From contig JAIEMQ010000023.1 in assembly GCA_019752015.1 (NCBI GenBank), positions 1 through 64,000 of the forward strand: a DNA stretch of 64,000 nucleotides, written 5' to 3'. A program made the position numbers and the translations under genes. The DNA is from Cyanobacteriota bacterium. Lineage in GTDB: Bacteria; Acidobacteriota; Vicinamibacteria; Vicinamibacterales; UBA2999. How positions within the stretch are numbered: the stretch's first letter is position 1; every line of letters starts with the position of its first letter. The notes beneath the pieces are model-generated. The model made no database searches, was not told where the DNA came from, and saw only the letters and a list, made by a program, of their open reading frames with translations. Positions 33,334 through 45,979 of this stretch are shown in pieces.

Positions 33334-35484
33334 ATGTCGAGGATCCTCGTCCGCATCGCTTCCGCCGGGGTCGCACTGGCCGTCGCCCTGATGTGGGCCG
33401 CGCCAGACCTCACCGGCCAATCCGGACAGCCCAGCACCGCCAAAGGCGAATGGCCGTACTACACCGGCGACGTCAAAGGCTCGCGCTATTCACCGCTCGA
33501 TCAGATCAACGCGTCGAACTTCAGCAAGCTCGAAGTGGCGTGGCGATTCAAGACCGACAACTTCGGGCCGTTCCCGGAATTCAAGCTCGAAGGCACGCCG
33601 CTGATGGTCAACGGCGTGATCTACACCACCGCCGGCACGCGCCGCGCGGTGATCGCGCTCGATGCGAAGACCGGCGAGCAGATCTGGACGCACAGCCTGC
33701 GCGAAGGCAAGCGCGCCGCCGTGTCGCCGCGCCAGTTGTCGGGCCGCGGCGTCGGCTACTGGACCGACGGCAAGGGTGACGAGCGCATTCTGTACGTCAC
33801 CACCGGCTATCGCCTCGTCGAGCTGAACGCGAAGACCGGCGCGATGATCGAATCGTTCGGCAACAAGGGCATCGTCGATCTGAAGGTCGGCGTCGTCAAA
33901 GGCCGGCTGCAGCAGATCGATCTCGAGACCGGTGAGATCGGCATTCACTCCACGCCGATCGTCGTGCGCGACATCGCGATTGTCGGATCGGCCATGCGCG
34001 AAGGCGCCACCGTCGAGACGCACGACAACACCAAGGGCCTGGTGCGCGCCTTCGACGTGCGCACCGGCAAGATGATCTGGCAGTTCGACACCATTCCGCG
34101 GCCCGGCCAGTTCGGCAACGATACGTGGATCAAGGAATCGTGGGCGACCAACGGCAACGTCGGCGTGTGGACGCAGATCACGGTCGACGAAGAGCTTGGC
34201 CTCGTGTATCTGCCGGTCGAGACGCCTTCGTCGGATTACTACGGCGGCCATCGCCCCGGCAACAACCTGTTTGCCGAGAGCCTGGTGTGCGTCGATCTCA
34301 AGACCGGCCAGCGCAAGTGGCACTTCCAGTTCGTGCATCACCCGATCTGGAATTTCGACATGTCGTCGGCGCCGCTCCTCGCCGACGTGACCGTCGACGG
34401 CACGCCGCGCAAGGTCGTCGCGGTGCCGAGCAAGCAGTCGTGGCTCTATGTGTTCGATCGCGTGACCGGCGAGCCGATCTGGCCGATCGAAGAGAAGCCG
34501 GTTCCCGCCGGCGACGTGCCCGGCGAATGGTACGCGCCGACGCAGCCGCATCCGCCGGAAGCGCTCCGCTACGCGCGCAACCGTCTCGTGCCGGAAGACA
34601 TCATCGATTTCACGCCGCAGCTCCGCGCCGAAGCGCTCGAGCGGTTGAAGGTGTTCAAGTGGGATCAGTCGGTGTTCGCGCCGCCGATTCTCGGAAAGAT
34701 CGACGGCATCCAGGGCGCCATCGTCGCCGGCACCGCCACCAACTGGCCCGGCGGCGGCTACGATCCCGAGCTGCACATCGCGTTCGCGCCAGCTGGTAAC
34801 ACACCAGGCCTGCGATCGATCGTCGCGCCGCCGAAGGAATTTTCTGACATTACCTATGTGTCGGGTGTCGGCGGCCAGCCGTTCCGCGAAGTGCTCGGGC
34901 CCGGCGATTGCTGCGCGGCCGATTCACCGCGCACCGCCGAACGCGCCCGAGAGGCGAGAGCCACTCCGCCGGCCACCAATCCCGCGCCGGCCGGCGCGAA
35001 TGCGCCGGCGCAGGTTGGACTGACCGTGCAGGGTTTACCGATCGTCAAGCCGCCGTACGGACTGCTCGCGGCGATCGATCTCGATCGCGGCCGCTTGTTG
35101 TGGCAGGCGCCGCACGGCGATACGCCGGACAACATCCGCAGTCACCCGATGCTGCGCGGCATGAACATTCCGAAGACCGGGCAGACCGGCACCGCCGGCG
35201 TGGGACTGCTCGTGACGAAGTCGCTCGTGATCATGGGCGATCCGCAGATCACGACGATGCCGAACCGGCCGAGGGGCGCGATGCTGCGCGCGTATGACAA
35301 GAAGACGGGGCAGCAGGTGGGTGAAGTGTGGATGCCCGCGCAGCAAAGCGGCTCGCCGATGACATATTCGGTCAACGGCAAGCAGTACATCATCGTCGCC
35401 GTCAGCGGCGGCGCGTACTCGGGCGAGTACCTCGCGTTTTCGCTCCCCGAGGGCTCGTCGACGACCGCGAATCAGCGCGATTAA
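33334..35484 (+). CDS. PQQ-dependent (quinoprotein) dehydrogenase
   Basis: A 716-residue periplasmic quinoprotein. A signal segment (ASAGVALAVALMWAAPD) is followed by an eight-bladed propeller with the usual landmarks: EWPYYTGDVKGSRYSPLDQI, VIALDAKTGEQIWTH, YLPVETPSSDYYGGHRPGNN, WHFQFVHHPIWNFDMSSAP and VFDRVTGEPIWPIEEKPVP. PQQ enzymes of this group oxidise alcohols or sugars and pass electrons to cytochromes or quinones. A vicinal CC pair sits in GPGDCCAAD at about residue 526, followed by an Ala/Pro-rich insert. GAAGGGAG before the ATG is the ribosome site; a TAGAAT box lies at about 33298. No cytochrome gene follows. Confidence 0.9.
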   Translation: MSRILVRIASAGVALAVALMWAAPDLTGQSGQPSTAKGEWPYYTGDVKGSRYSPLDQINASNFSKLEVAWRFKTDNFGPFPEFKLEGTPLMVNGVIYTTAGTRRAVIALDAKTGEQIWTHSLREGKRAAVSPRQLSGRGVGYWTDGKGDERILYVTTGYRLVELNAKTGAMIESFGNKGIVDLKVGVVKGRLQQIDLETGEIGIHSTPIVVRDIAIVGSAMREGATVETHDNTKGLVRAFDVRTGKMIWQFDTIPRPGQFGNDTWIKESWATNGNVGVWTQITVDEELGLVYLPVETPSSDYYGGHRPGNNLFAESLVCVDLKTGQRKWHFQFVHHPIWNFDMSSAPLLADVTVDGTPRKVVAVPSKQSWLYVFDRVTGEPIWPIEEKPVPAGDVPGEWYAPTQPHPPEALRYARNRLVPEDIIDFTPQLRAEALERLKVFKWDQSVFAPPILGKIDGIQGAIVAGTATNWPGGGYDPELHIAFAPAGNTPGLRSIVAPPKEFSDITYVSGVGGQPFREVLGPGDCCAADSPRTAERAREARATPPATNPAPAGANAPAQVGLTVQGLPIVKPPYGLLAAIDLDRGRLLWQAPHGDTPDNIRSHPMLRGMNIPKTGQTGTAGVGLLVTKSLVIMGDPQITTMPNRPRGAMLRAYDKKTGQQVGEVWMPAQQSGSPMTYSVNGKQYIIVAVSGGAYSGEYLAFSLPEGSSTTANQRD

Positions 35485-35507
35485 ATGACGCTTTAAGGGC
35501 CTTCTTT

Positions 35508-35528
35508 ATCTGGCTATAATAGCTAGAT
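35508..35528. promoter_or_regulatory. promoter-operator of the Phd/PIN toxin-antitoxin operon
   Basis: A 10-bp inverted repeat with one mismatch (ATCTGGCTAT / ATAGCTAGAT, one-base spacer) covers a perfect TATAAT box (35515-35520), which stands six bases before the antitoxin ATG. The start codon lies within the second arm. Binding by the antitoxin would block both polymerase and ribosome. Confidence 0.65.
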
Positions 35529-35814
35529 GAAGAAGGTCAGTATTTCGGAGGCCAAGAACGGCCTGAGCGCGCTCATCGATCAGGTCAAGGCGGGCAAATC
35601 GATTGTCATTCTTGACCGCGGACGTCCGGTCGCCCGGCTCGAGCCGGTGGGGAATCACGCCGAGGCTCGCCTGGAGCAGCTGGTCCGGGAAGGCATTGTC
35701 CGTCCGCCGCTGAAACCGTTTCCACGCGGGTTGATTGCCTCGCCGCCCCCCGACAGATGTGGCAAAAAGACACTCCTCGACGCGTTGCTCGAAGAACGGC
35801 GCGAAGGCCGATGA
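35527..35814 (+). CDS. Phd/YefM-family antitoxin
   Basis: A 95-residue antitoxin with the Phd/YefM N-terminal DNA-binding fold (KVSISEAKNGLSALIDQVKA, then GKSIVILDRGRPVARLEPV) and a C-terminal toxin-binding tail (KKTLLDALLEERREGR). It has no ribosome site; TATAAT six bases before the ATG implies a leaderless transcript. The toxin gene overlaps its stop codon (ATGA). Confidence 0.9.
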   Translation: MKKVSISEAKNGLSALIDQVKAGKSIVILDRGRPVARLEPVGNHAEARLEQLVREGIVRPPLKPFPRGLIASPPPDRCGKKTLLDALLEERREGR

Positions 35815-36239
35815 AGTTCTGGGACGCGTCTGCGATTGTCCCTCTGCTCGCAGGGCAGACTCAGACAGCGGCCATGCAGGAAATCATCGCCGGCGATTCA
35901 GCGATCACGGTATGGTGGGGAACCTTCATCGAGTGCGCGTCGGCCATATCGCGACTGTCGCGGGATGGTGATCTCGATGAAGCCGGCGTCACCGCGGCGT
36001 TCGCGCGGCTCGAGGCACTCTCCATGGCGTGGACCGAAGTAGAGACGGGCAGTTCGCTTCGAGCCACGGCCGTGCGCATGTTGCGCGTGCATCCGCTGCG
36101 GGCCGGGGATGCTTTGCAACTGGCGTCGGCGTTCGTGGCGGCTCGGGGAGAGACTGGCGCGCTCGACCTGGTGGCGCTGGACGATCGGCTGGCCGCCGCG
36201 GCCCGCAAGGAAGGCTTCCGCGTTTTAGGCCTCACCTAA
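35811..36239 (+). CDS. PIN-domain toxin ribonuclease (VapC type)
   Basis: A 142-residue PIN-domain protein. The acidic metal ligands are at D5 (FWDASAIV), E42 in the FIECASAI helix, and the later pair in RAGDALQLASA and VALDDRLAAAA. Such toxins cut specific tRNAs or rRNA in growth arrest. It starts inside the antitoxin stop (ATGA), so the two are translated together. A strong hairpin follows the gene. Confidence 0.9.
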   Translation: MKFWDASAIVPLLAGQTQTAAMQEIIAGDSAITVWWGTFIECASAISRLSRDGDLDEAGVTAAFARLEALSMAWTEVETGSSLRATAVRMLRVHPLRAGDALQLASAFVAARGETGALDLVALDDRLAAAARKEGFRVLGLT

Positions 36240-36250
36240 GTTCATGATGG

Positions 36251-36273
36251 GTGGGGGAGGCTGTCTCCCCCAC
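36251..36273. terminator. bidirectional hairpin between convergent genes
   Basis: Perfect 9-bp stem GTGGGGGAG/CTCCCCCAC with a five-base loop, between the PIN toxin gene and the convergent secreted-protein gene. There is no T run, so termination is inferred from position and stem strength. Confidence 0.5.
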
Positions 36274-36279
36274 GTCGAA

Positions 36280-36636
36280 TCACTTCTTCAATTCAATCGA
36301 CTTCACCGCGATCTTGAACGACGGCGTCGTCTTCGAATCGACGGCCGGCTTTCCCTTCACGACTTGGACTTCGCCGACGGGCGTTGAATCCGACTTGAAG
36401 ATCGCGACGTTGACCTTGCTGAACGGCTCGTCCACCACCGTCGCGCGGATTTGATACTCCGTCCCGTCCTTCAACTTGAGCACTCCCACGTTGCTGTCGC
36501 GGGCGACGACGTCCTGACTCTGCCCGTCAGGCGCGGTGACCGTCATCGTGACGTACGGCGAATAAGTCTGTGAAAAAGAAGGAGTTATGGCCAGCATCGT
36601 GAAAATCACGGCGGCCGTTATCTGAACCAGTCGCAT
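36280..36636 (-). CDS. small secreted protein of unknown function
   Basis: A 118-residue protein with a signal peptide (MRLVQITAAVIFTMLAITPSFSQ) and a beta-rich mature part (YSPYVTMTVTAPDGQSQDVV, GVLKLKDGTEYQIRATVVD, VNVAIFKSDSTPVGEVQVVKG) suggesting a small immunoglobulin-like sandwich. No family is recognised. GGAGGTGT six bases before the ATG at 36636 fixes the start. It is divergent from hsp20 and the two share an AT-rich promoter region. Confidence 0.7.
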   Translation of the reverse strand: MRLVQITAAVIFTMLAITPSFSQTYSPYVTMTVTAPDGQSQDVVARDSNVGVLKLKDGTEYQIRATVVDEPFSKVNVAIFKSDSTPVGEVQVVKGKPAVDSKTTPSFKIAVKSIELKK

Positions 36637-36675
36637 CACAACACCTCCAATATGATTTGAATACACTCAACATAC

Positions 36676-36705
36676 TTGACAAGTCAACCAGCACCTTTGT
36701 ATATA
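36676..36705 (+). promoter_or_regulatory. sigma70-type promoter of hsp20
   Basis: TTGACA (36676-36681) and TATATA (36700-36705), 18 bases apart, precede the hsp20 gene. The -35 box lies in a palindrome TTGAC-AA-GTCAA that may bind a regulator. Confidence 0.6.
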
Positions 36706-36741
36706 AAAAAGCAGGTCCCTTTTTCAAAGGGAAGGAGGTTA

Positions 36742-37200
36742 ATGCGTATGTTTGGTATGCCCCGTTGGACTTCTTTCGATGACGTTTTCAACCTGCACCG
36801 CGAAGTTGATCGGCTGTTCAATCAGGCGTGGAACGAAATCCCGCTCCGCCCGACTGTGAACGCGTCGCCTTCGTTTCCCTTCACGGTTCGCTCGAGCGAA
36901 GAAGGCTGGCAGATCGCCGTGCCGATGGCCGGCATCGATCCGAAGGACGTGCGTCTTGAAGCGGCCGGCAACCACCTGACGATTCGCGTCGAATCGCACA
37001 GCGGCGACAAGAGCGCGCCGGTGGCGCGCTTCGAGCAGACGTTGACGGTGCCGCAGTTTGCGGATCTCGACAAGATGAGCGCCACGCACCGCCATGGGAT
37101 GCTCACGCTGTCGCTGCCGATCAAGGACAGCGTCAAGCCGCGCCGGATTGAAATCCAGGCGTTCGACGAGCAGAAGCAGCTGACCGGTTCGGCCAGCTAA
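36742..37200 (+). CDS. Hsp20-family small heat-shock protein
   Basis: A 152-residue alpha-crystallin-type chaperone. The N-terminal arm (MFGMPRWTSFDDVFNLHREV) precedes the crystallin domain (SEEGWQIAVPMAGIDPKDVR, GNHLTIRVESHSGD, RFEQTLTVPQFADLDKMSAT, GMLTLSLPIKDSVKPRRIEI). It holds unfolding proteins in large oligomers. The C-terminal IxI anchor is approximated by IEIQ. AAGGAGGT before the ATG is the strongest ribosome site in the window, and a near-consensus promoter lies upstream. Its stop overlaps that of convergent gltD. Confidence 0.92.
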   Translation: MRMFGMPRWTSFDDVFNLHREVDRLFNQAWNEIPLRPTVNASPSFPFTVRSSEEGWQIAVPMAGIDPKDVRLEAAGNHLTIRVESHSGDKSAPVARFEQTLTVPQFADLDKMSATHRHGMLTLSLPIKDSVKPRRIEIQAFDEQKQLTGSAS

Positions 37201-38530
37201 TTATTCGAGAGCCAGGCATCGATGGCCGCCGCGGTGCGGCGGCCATCATCTATTGCCCACACGATCAGCGACTGCCCGCGCTGCATGTCACCCGCGGCAA
37301 ACACACCGGGCGCGCTTGTCATCCAATTCGCATCGCGCCACACATTACCGCGCTCGGTCATGCGGATCTGAAGATCGGTCAGCAGTGGGCTCTTCGCGGC
37401 GCCGGTGAACCCCATCGCCAGCAGTACGAGATCGGCCTTCACCTCGAACGGCGTGTTGTCGGCAACGTTGTGACCATGCAGCGATCGAACGCGGCCGTCC
37501 ACGCCGCGCAGCTCGGTCGTTGCGACGGCGTAAACGCGTTCGCCGCCTTCCTCGTGCGCGGACGAAGTGCGGAAGATGTGAGGCCACTGCGGCCAGGGAT
37601 TATTTTCAGCGCGCTGCTGCGGCGGCATCGGCATCACCTCGAGCTGCGCGACTGAGGCGGCGCCCTGGCGATGGACGGTGCCGAGACAATCAGCCCCGGT
37701 ATCGCCGCCGCCGATGATCACCACGTGCTTGCCTCTCGCGTCGATCCACGGCAGCTCATCGCCTTCGCAGTGCCGGTTCTGCTGCGTGAGGTAATCCATC
37801 GCGAAGTGCACGCCTTTGAGATCGCGGCCGGGCACGTTCAGATCGCGCGGCTGGCCGGCGCCGCCGGCGAGCAGCACCGCATCGAAATCGCGCCTCAGAT
37901 CGGCTGCGGCGAAATCCTCGCCGACGTTAACACGCGTGCGGAAGACGACGCCCTCGGCCAAGAGCAGCTCGAGCCTCCGATTGAGGACGCGCTTCTCGAG
38001 CTTGAACTCAGGTATGCCGTAACGCAGCAAGCCGCCGATCCGATCCGATTTCTCGAACACGGTGACGGTGTGCCCCGCGCGATTGAGTTGATCGGCCGCG
38101 GCGAGGCCGGCGGGCCCCGATCCGATCACGGCGACCTTCCGCCACGTGCGGTTGGCGGGCGGACGAGGAACGATCCAGCCCTGATCGAACGCGCGATCGA
38201 CGATCGCGAGCTCGATCGACTTGATCGTCACCGGATCCTTGTTGATGCCGAGGACGCACGATCCTTCGCACGGCGCCGGACAAAGCAGGCCGGTGAACTC
38301 CGGGAAGTTGTTGGTCTGGTGCAGCCGCTCGATCGCCGCCTTCCAGTTGTCGCGGTAGACGAGATCGTTCCAGTCCGGAACCAGGTTGCCGAGCGGACAC
38401 CCCTGGTGGCAGAAGGGAATGCCGCAGTCCATGCAGCGCGACGCCTGCCGCGTCAGCTCGTCGGCAGGGTACGCGTAATAGACGTGGCGATAGTCGCCCA
38501 CGCGATCTTCAACAGGCCGCGATGGCAGCT

Positions 38531-43078
<4,548 letters not shown>

Positions 43079-43084
43079 AAGCGC

Positions 43085-43090
43085 AATCTA
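43085..43090 (-). promoter_or_regulatory. -10 box TAGATT before gltB
   Basis: Minus-strand TAGATT is exactly six bases before the TTG at 43078. The region between gltB and the next gene is AT-rich. Confidence 0.4.
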
Positions 43091-43173
43091 ACTATTAAAC
43101 TTGTGCAAAAAATAGATGGATTACGAAACGCTCTCTCTATGAGAGTCGTGTCGAAAAGTGATGGATCGCCGAT

Positions 43174-45606
43174 CTACTCCGCGCGGAGCGCTGTGGTCAG
43201 CGAAACCCGCGTCGCCCGGCGTGCCGGCAGGAAGCTCGCCGCCAGGGCGATCAGCAGCAACGCCGCCGCCACGCCCGCAAACGTCAGCGGGTCATTCGGG
43301 CGCACGTCGTATAGCAGGCTCGCCATCAACCGCGTGAGCGCGTAGGCGCCGATCAGGCCCGCGACAACGCCGATACCCGCGAGCAACAGTCCCTGTCGCA
43401 AGACCATTCGAAGCACCTGCGATCGATCGGCGCCGATCGCCAGCCTGATGCCGATCTCCTGGGTCCGTTGCGATACGACGTAGGCGAGCACACCGTAGAT
43501 CCCGACCGCCGCCAGCGCCAGCGCAATCGCTGCGAAGGCGCTCAGCAGAAATCCCGTGAGGCGAGGCGTGGCCAGCGCCGTCGCCACCACCTCGTTCATC
43601 GTCCGCATGTTCGAGACGGGCAGGCTCGCATCCATCTGGCGAACCTCGCCGCGAATGGCGGCGGCGACACTCAGCGGCTCACCAGCGGTGCGCGCCACGA
43701 GGAACACACTCCGAATCGGATCGCCGCCGTTCGCGATCACTTCCCACTGCGGGTTGGGAACGAAAAACTTCTCGTCGACGACGCCGGTCACGCTGTCGTG
43801 CCGCTCGTCGGCCGCGACGCCCACGACCGTGACCCATGGACGCGGCGCCGGCCCGACGCGTATTCGTCCGCCAATCGCTGCCGCCGGATCTGCCCAGTAG
43901 GTGCGCGCCATTGTCTCGTTGACGACGGCGACCAGCATGGTGGCGGCGGTGTCGGCCGGAGTGAAAAAGCGCCCGCGCACCAGCCGTGTCTGCATGGCGG
44001 CGAACGCGCCATGCGAGACCACCTGCAGATCGCCTTGCGCCTCCCGGCCCGGCGATTCCTCGAAGCCTTCAACGTCGATGGCGAAATCGGCGACGGTAGT
44101 GGCCAGCGGCAAGGCCCGCATGATGCCGGCGGCTTCGACACCTGGCAACGTGCTCACGCGCGACTGCAGCTCGTCGTAAAAGTTGATCACCGCCTGGTGC
44201 GTTGCGTACTTCGCTCCCGGAATCGTCACGCGCATCGTCATCACGTGATCCGGGTTGAAACCGAGGTCGATATTGCCGATTGCGGTCAGCGTGCGGATCA
44301 TCAGGCCGGCGCCGATCACCAGCACGACTGCCATTGCGACCTCGAGACTGACGAGAGCGGCGCGAAGCCGTTGCCGATGATGGCCGATACTGGAATGCTG
44401 GCTGCCATCGCGCAGCGAATCCACGACGTCCACCGGCAGGGTTCGCAGCGCCGGCACCAATCCAAACAGCAGCGTCGTCACCACCGCGGTGATGAGCGTG
44501 AAGATGATCACCGTGGCGTCGAGACCGATCGGCGCGACTCGAGGCAGGCTCGTGGGATCAACGCTCGTCAGCACGCGCAGCGCCGCCGTCGCCAGCGCGA
44601 GACCCAGCGCCGCTCCGGTCAGAGCGAGGACCAGGCTTTCGGTGAAAAGCTGCCTCACCAGTCTGGAGGGTGCCGCCCCCAGCGCGGTTCTCACCGCCAT
44701 CTCGCGCATGCGCGCGTCGCCGCGGACCAGCAGAAGGTTGGCGACGTTGACGCATGCGATCAGCAACAGAAAGCCGACCGCGCCCGTCAACAACCACATC
44801 GCCGGACGCAACCCGCCGCGAATCTCGTCGTCAAGGCTGACAGCAAACGCCGTGAATTGCATCGCGGCGGGGTACTCGCCTTGCTCCGTCAGTCGAGTCG
44901 TGATCGCGCGCAGCTCGGCGGTCGCGGTGTCTGCTGTTTGACCCGGCGCCAGAACGGCTGCGCCGTACAGCGTATGCGCGTTGCGGTTCGCGCGCGCGAG
45001 TCGAAAGGGACGCCACAACTCTGTTGGTTCGGCGGCGTCGGCAGTGAAGTCGGTCGGCAGACGGAAGCCTTCCGGCATGACGCCGATCACTTCGACCGCA
45101 ACGCCGTTGAGCATGATGCGCTGCCCGACGATGCGAGCATCGCCATTGAATCGCGACGCCCACAGCGCGTGACTCAGGATGGCGACCGGCGCGCTCGTGG
45201 GCCGGTCGTCCTCTTCAATCAATCCGCGGCCGATGAGCGGGCGCGCGCCCAGCACGTCGAACAGGTTCGCGCTGATCAGACCGGCCGTCAGGCGCGCGGG
45301 TTCGCCGGATTCGGTGAGGTTGTAGGACGTGTTCGCCCAGTAGCCGACGCCGGTCAGCGTTTTCGCGAGCGCGCGGTAATCGAGCGCTTCCTGGCTCGAG
45401 ATCCACGTCTTGCCGGTGTTGGCCCACTTGCTCCACAACATCACGCGTTTTTCGGGAGCCTCGTAGGGCAGCGGCGTCAGCAACACCGCCTTGACGACGC
45501 TGAAGATGGCCGAGGTGGCGCCGATGCCGAGCGACAGCGTCAGCAGCGCGGCGGCGGCGAATCCAGGATTCTTCCGCAGACCGCGCAGCGCGCCTTTGAG
45601 ATCCAC
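43174..45606 (-). CDS. ADOP-family ABC transporter permease
   Basis: An 810-residue duplicated FtsX/MacB-type permease: membrane segment FAAAALLTLSLGIGATSAIFSVV, periplasmic domain with ISANLFDVLGARPLIGRGL, three membrane segments near residues 265-400, a second periplasmic domain (RTYWADPAAAIGGRIRVG) and a last block ending AASFLPARRATRVSLTTAL. The helical prefix is absent. It begins four bases after the P-II gene and could be read through from amt-glnK, yet a TAGAAT box inside the end of the P-II gene, six bases before its GTG, gives it a promoter of its own. Substrate unknown. Confidence 0.88.
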   Translation of the reverse strand: MDLKGALRGLRKNPGFAAAALLTLSLGIGATSAIFSVVKAVLLTPLPYEAPEKRVMLWSKWANTGKTWISSQEALDYRALAKTLTGVGYWANTSYNLTESGEPARLTAGLISANLFDVLGARPLIGRGLIEEDDRPTSAPVAILSHALWASRFNGDARIVGQRIMLNGVAVEVIGVMPEGFRLPTDFTADAAEPTELWRPFRLARANRNAHTLYGAAVLAPGQTADTATAELRAITTRLTEQGEYPAAMQFTAFAVSLDDEIRGGLRPAMWLLTGAVGFLLLIACVNVANLLLVRGDARMREMAVRTALGAAPSRLVRQLFTESLVLALTGAALGLALATAALRVLTSVDPTSLPRVAPIGLDATVIIFTLITAVVTTLLFGLVPALRTLPVDVVDSLRDGSQHSSIGHHRQRLRAALVSLEVAMAVVLVIGAGLMIRTLTAIGNIDLGFNPDHVMTMRVTIPGAKYATHQAVINFYDELQSRVSTLPGVEAAGIMRALPLATTVADFAIDVEGFEESPGREAQGDLQVVSHGAFAAMQTRLVRGRFFTPADTAATMLVAVVNETMARTYWADPAAAIGGRIRVGPAPRPWVTVVGVAADERHDSVTGVVDEKFFVPNPQWEVIANGGDPIRSVFLVARTAGEPLSVAAAIRGEVRQMDASLPVSNMRTMNEVVATALATPRLTGFLLSAFAAIALALAAVGIYGVLAYVVSQRTQEIGIRLAIGADRSQVLRMVLRQGLLLAGIGVVAGLIGAYALTRLMASLLYDVRPNDPLTFAGVAAALLLIALAASFLPARRATRVSLTTALRAE

Positions 45607-45610
45607 CGCT

Positions 45611-45979
45611 CTATTCTATGGATTCGACCGGCTGGACCGGCGTGACGGCGTCCTGATCTTCCTCGCCGGTGCGGATGCGGACGATCTTCTCGATCGGCAG
45701 CACCATGATCTTGCCGTCGCCGACTTCGCCGGTGCGCGCGCCGGCGAGGATCGCATCGATGGTCGGCTGTACGAAGTGATTCGACACGCCGATCTCGAGG
45801 CGCACCTTCTCGGCGAGCGCCATCTTCACGCTGGTGCCGCGATAGTTTTCGACGTGCTCCATCTCGCCGCCGTGACCCTGCACGCGGCTGATGGTCAGGC
45901 CGCGTACCTCGGCGTGAAACAACGCCTCCAGCACATCGCTCAGTTGTTCAGGGCGAATGACGGCGACGATGAGTTTCAT
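45611..45979 (-). CDS. glnK: P-II signal protein (GlnK/GlnB family), variant T-loop
   Basis: A 122-residue P-II protein coupled to amt. The fold landmarks are present: MKLIVAVIRPEQL, RTGEVGDGKIMVLPIE and IRIRTGEEDQDAVTP, plus the conserved K58. The T-loop differs: the usual GFGRQ is GHGGE, so Q39, which ligates Mg-ATP/2-oxoglutarate, becomes E39. The uridylylation site Y51 is V51 (NYRGTSVKM). Y46 and T49/S50 remain. It probably still gates the Amt channel, but control by GlnD uridylylation seems excluded. Confidence 0.93.
   Translation of the reverse strand: MKLIVAVIRPEQLSDVLEALFHAEVRGLTISRVQGHGGEMEHVENYRGTSVKMALAEKVRLEIGVSNHFVQPTIDAILAGARTGEVGDGKIMVLPIEKIVRIRTGEEDQDAVTPVQPVESIE
45613..45618 (-). 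promoter_or_regulatory. -10 box TAGAAT inside the end of the P-II gene
   Basis: Minus-strand TAGAAT overlaps the P-II stop region and stands exactly six bases before the GTG of the downstream permease gene. Confidence 0.45.
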
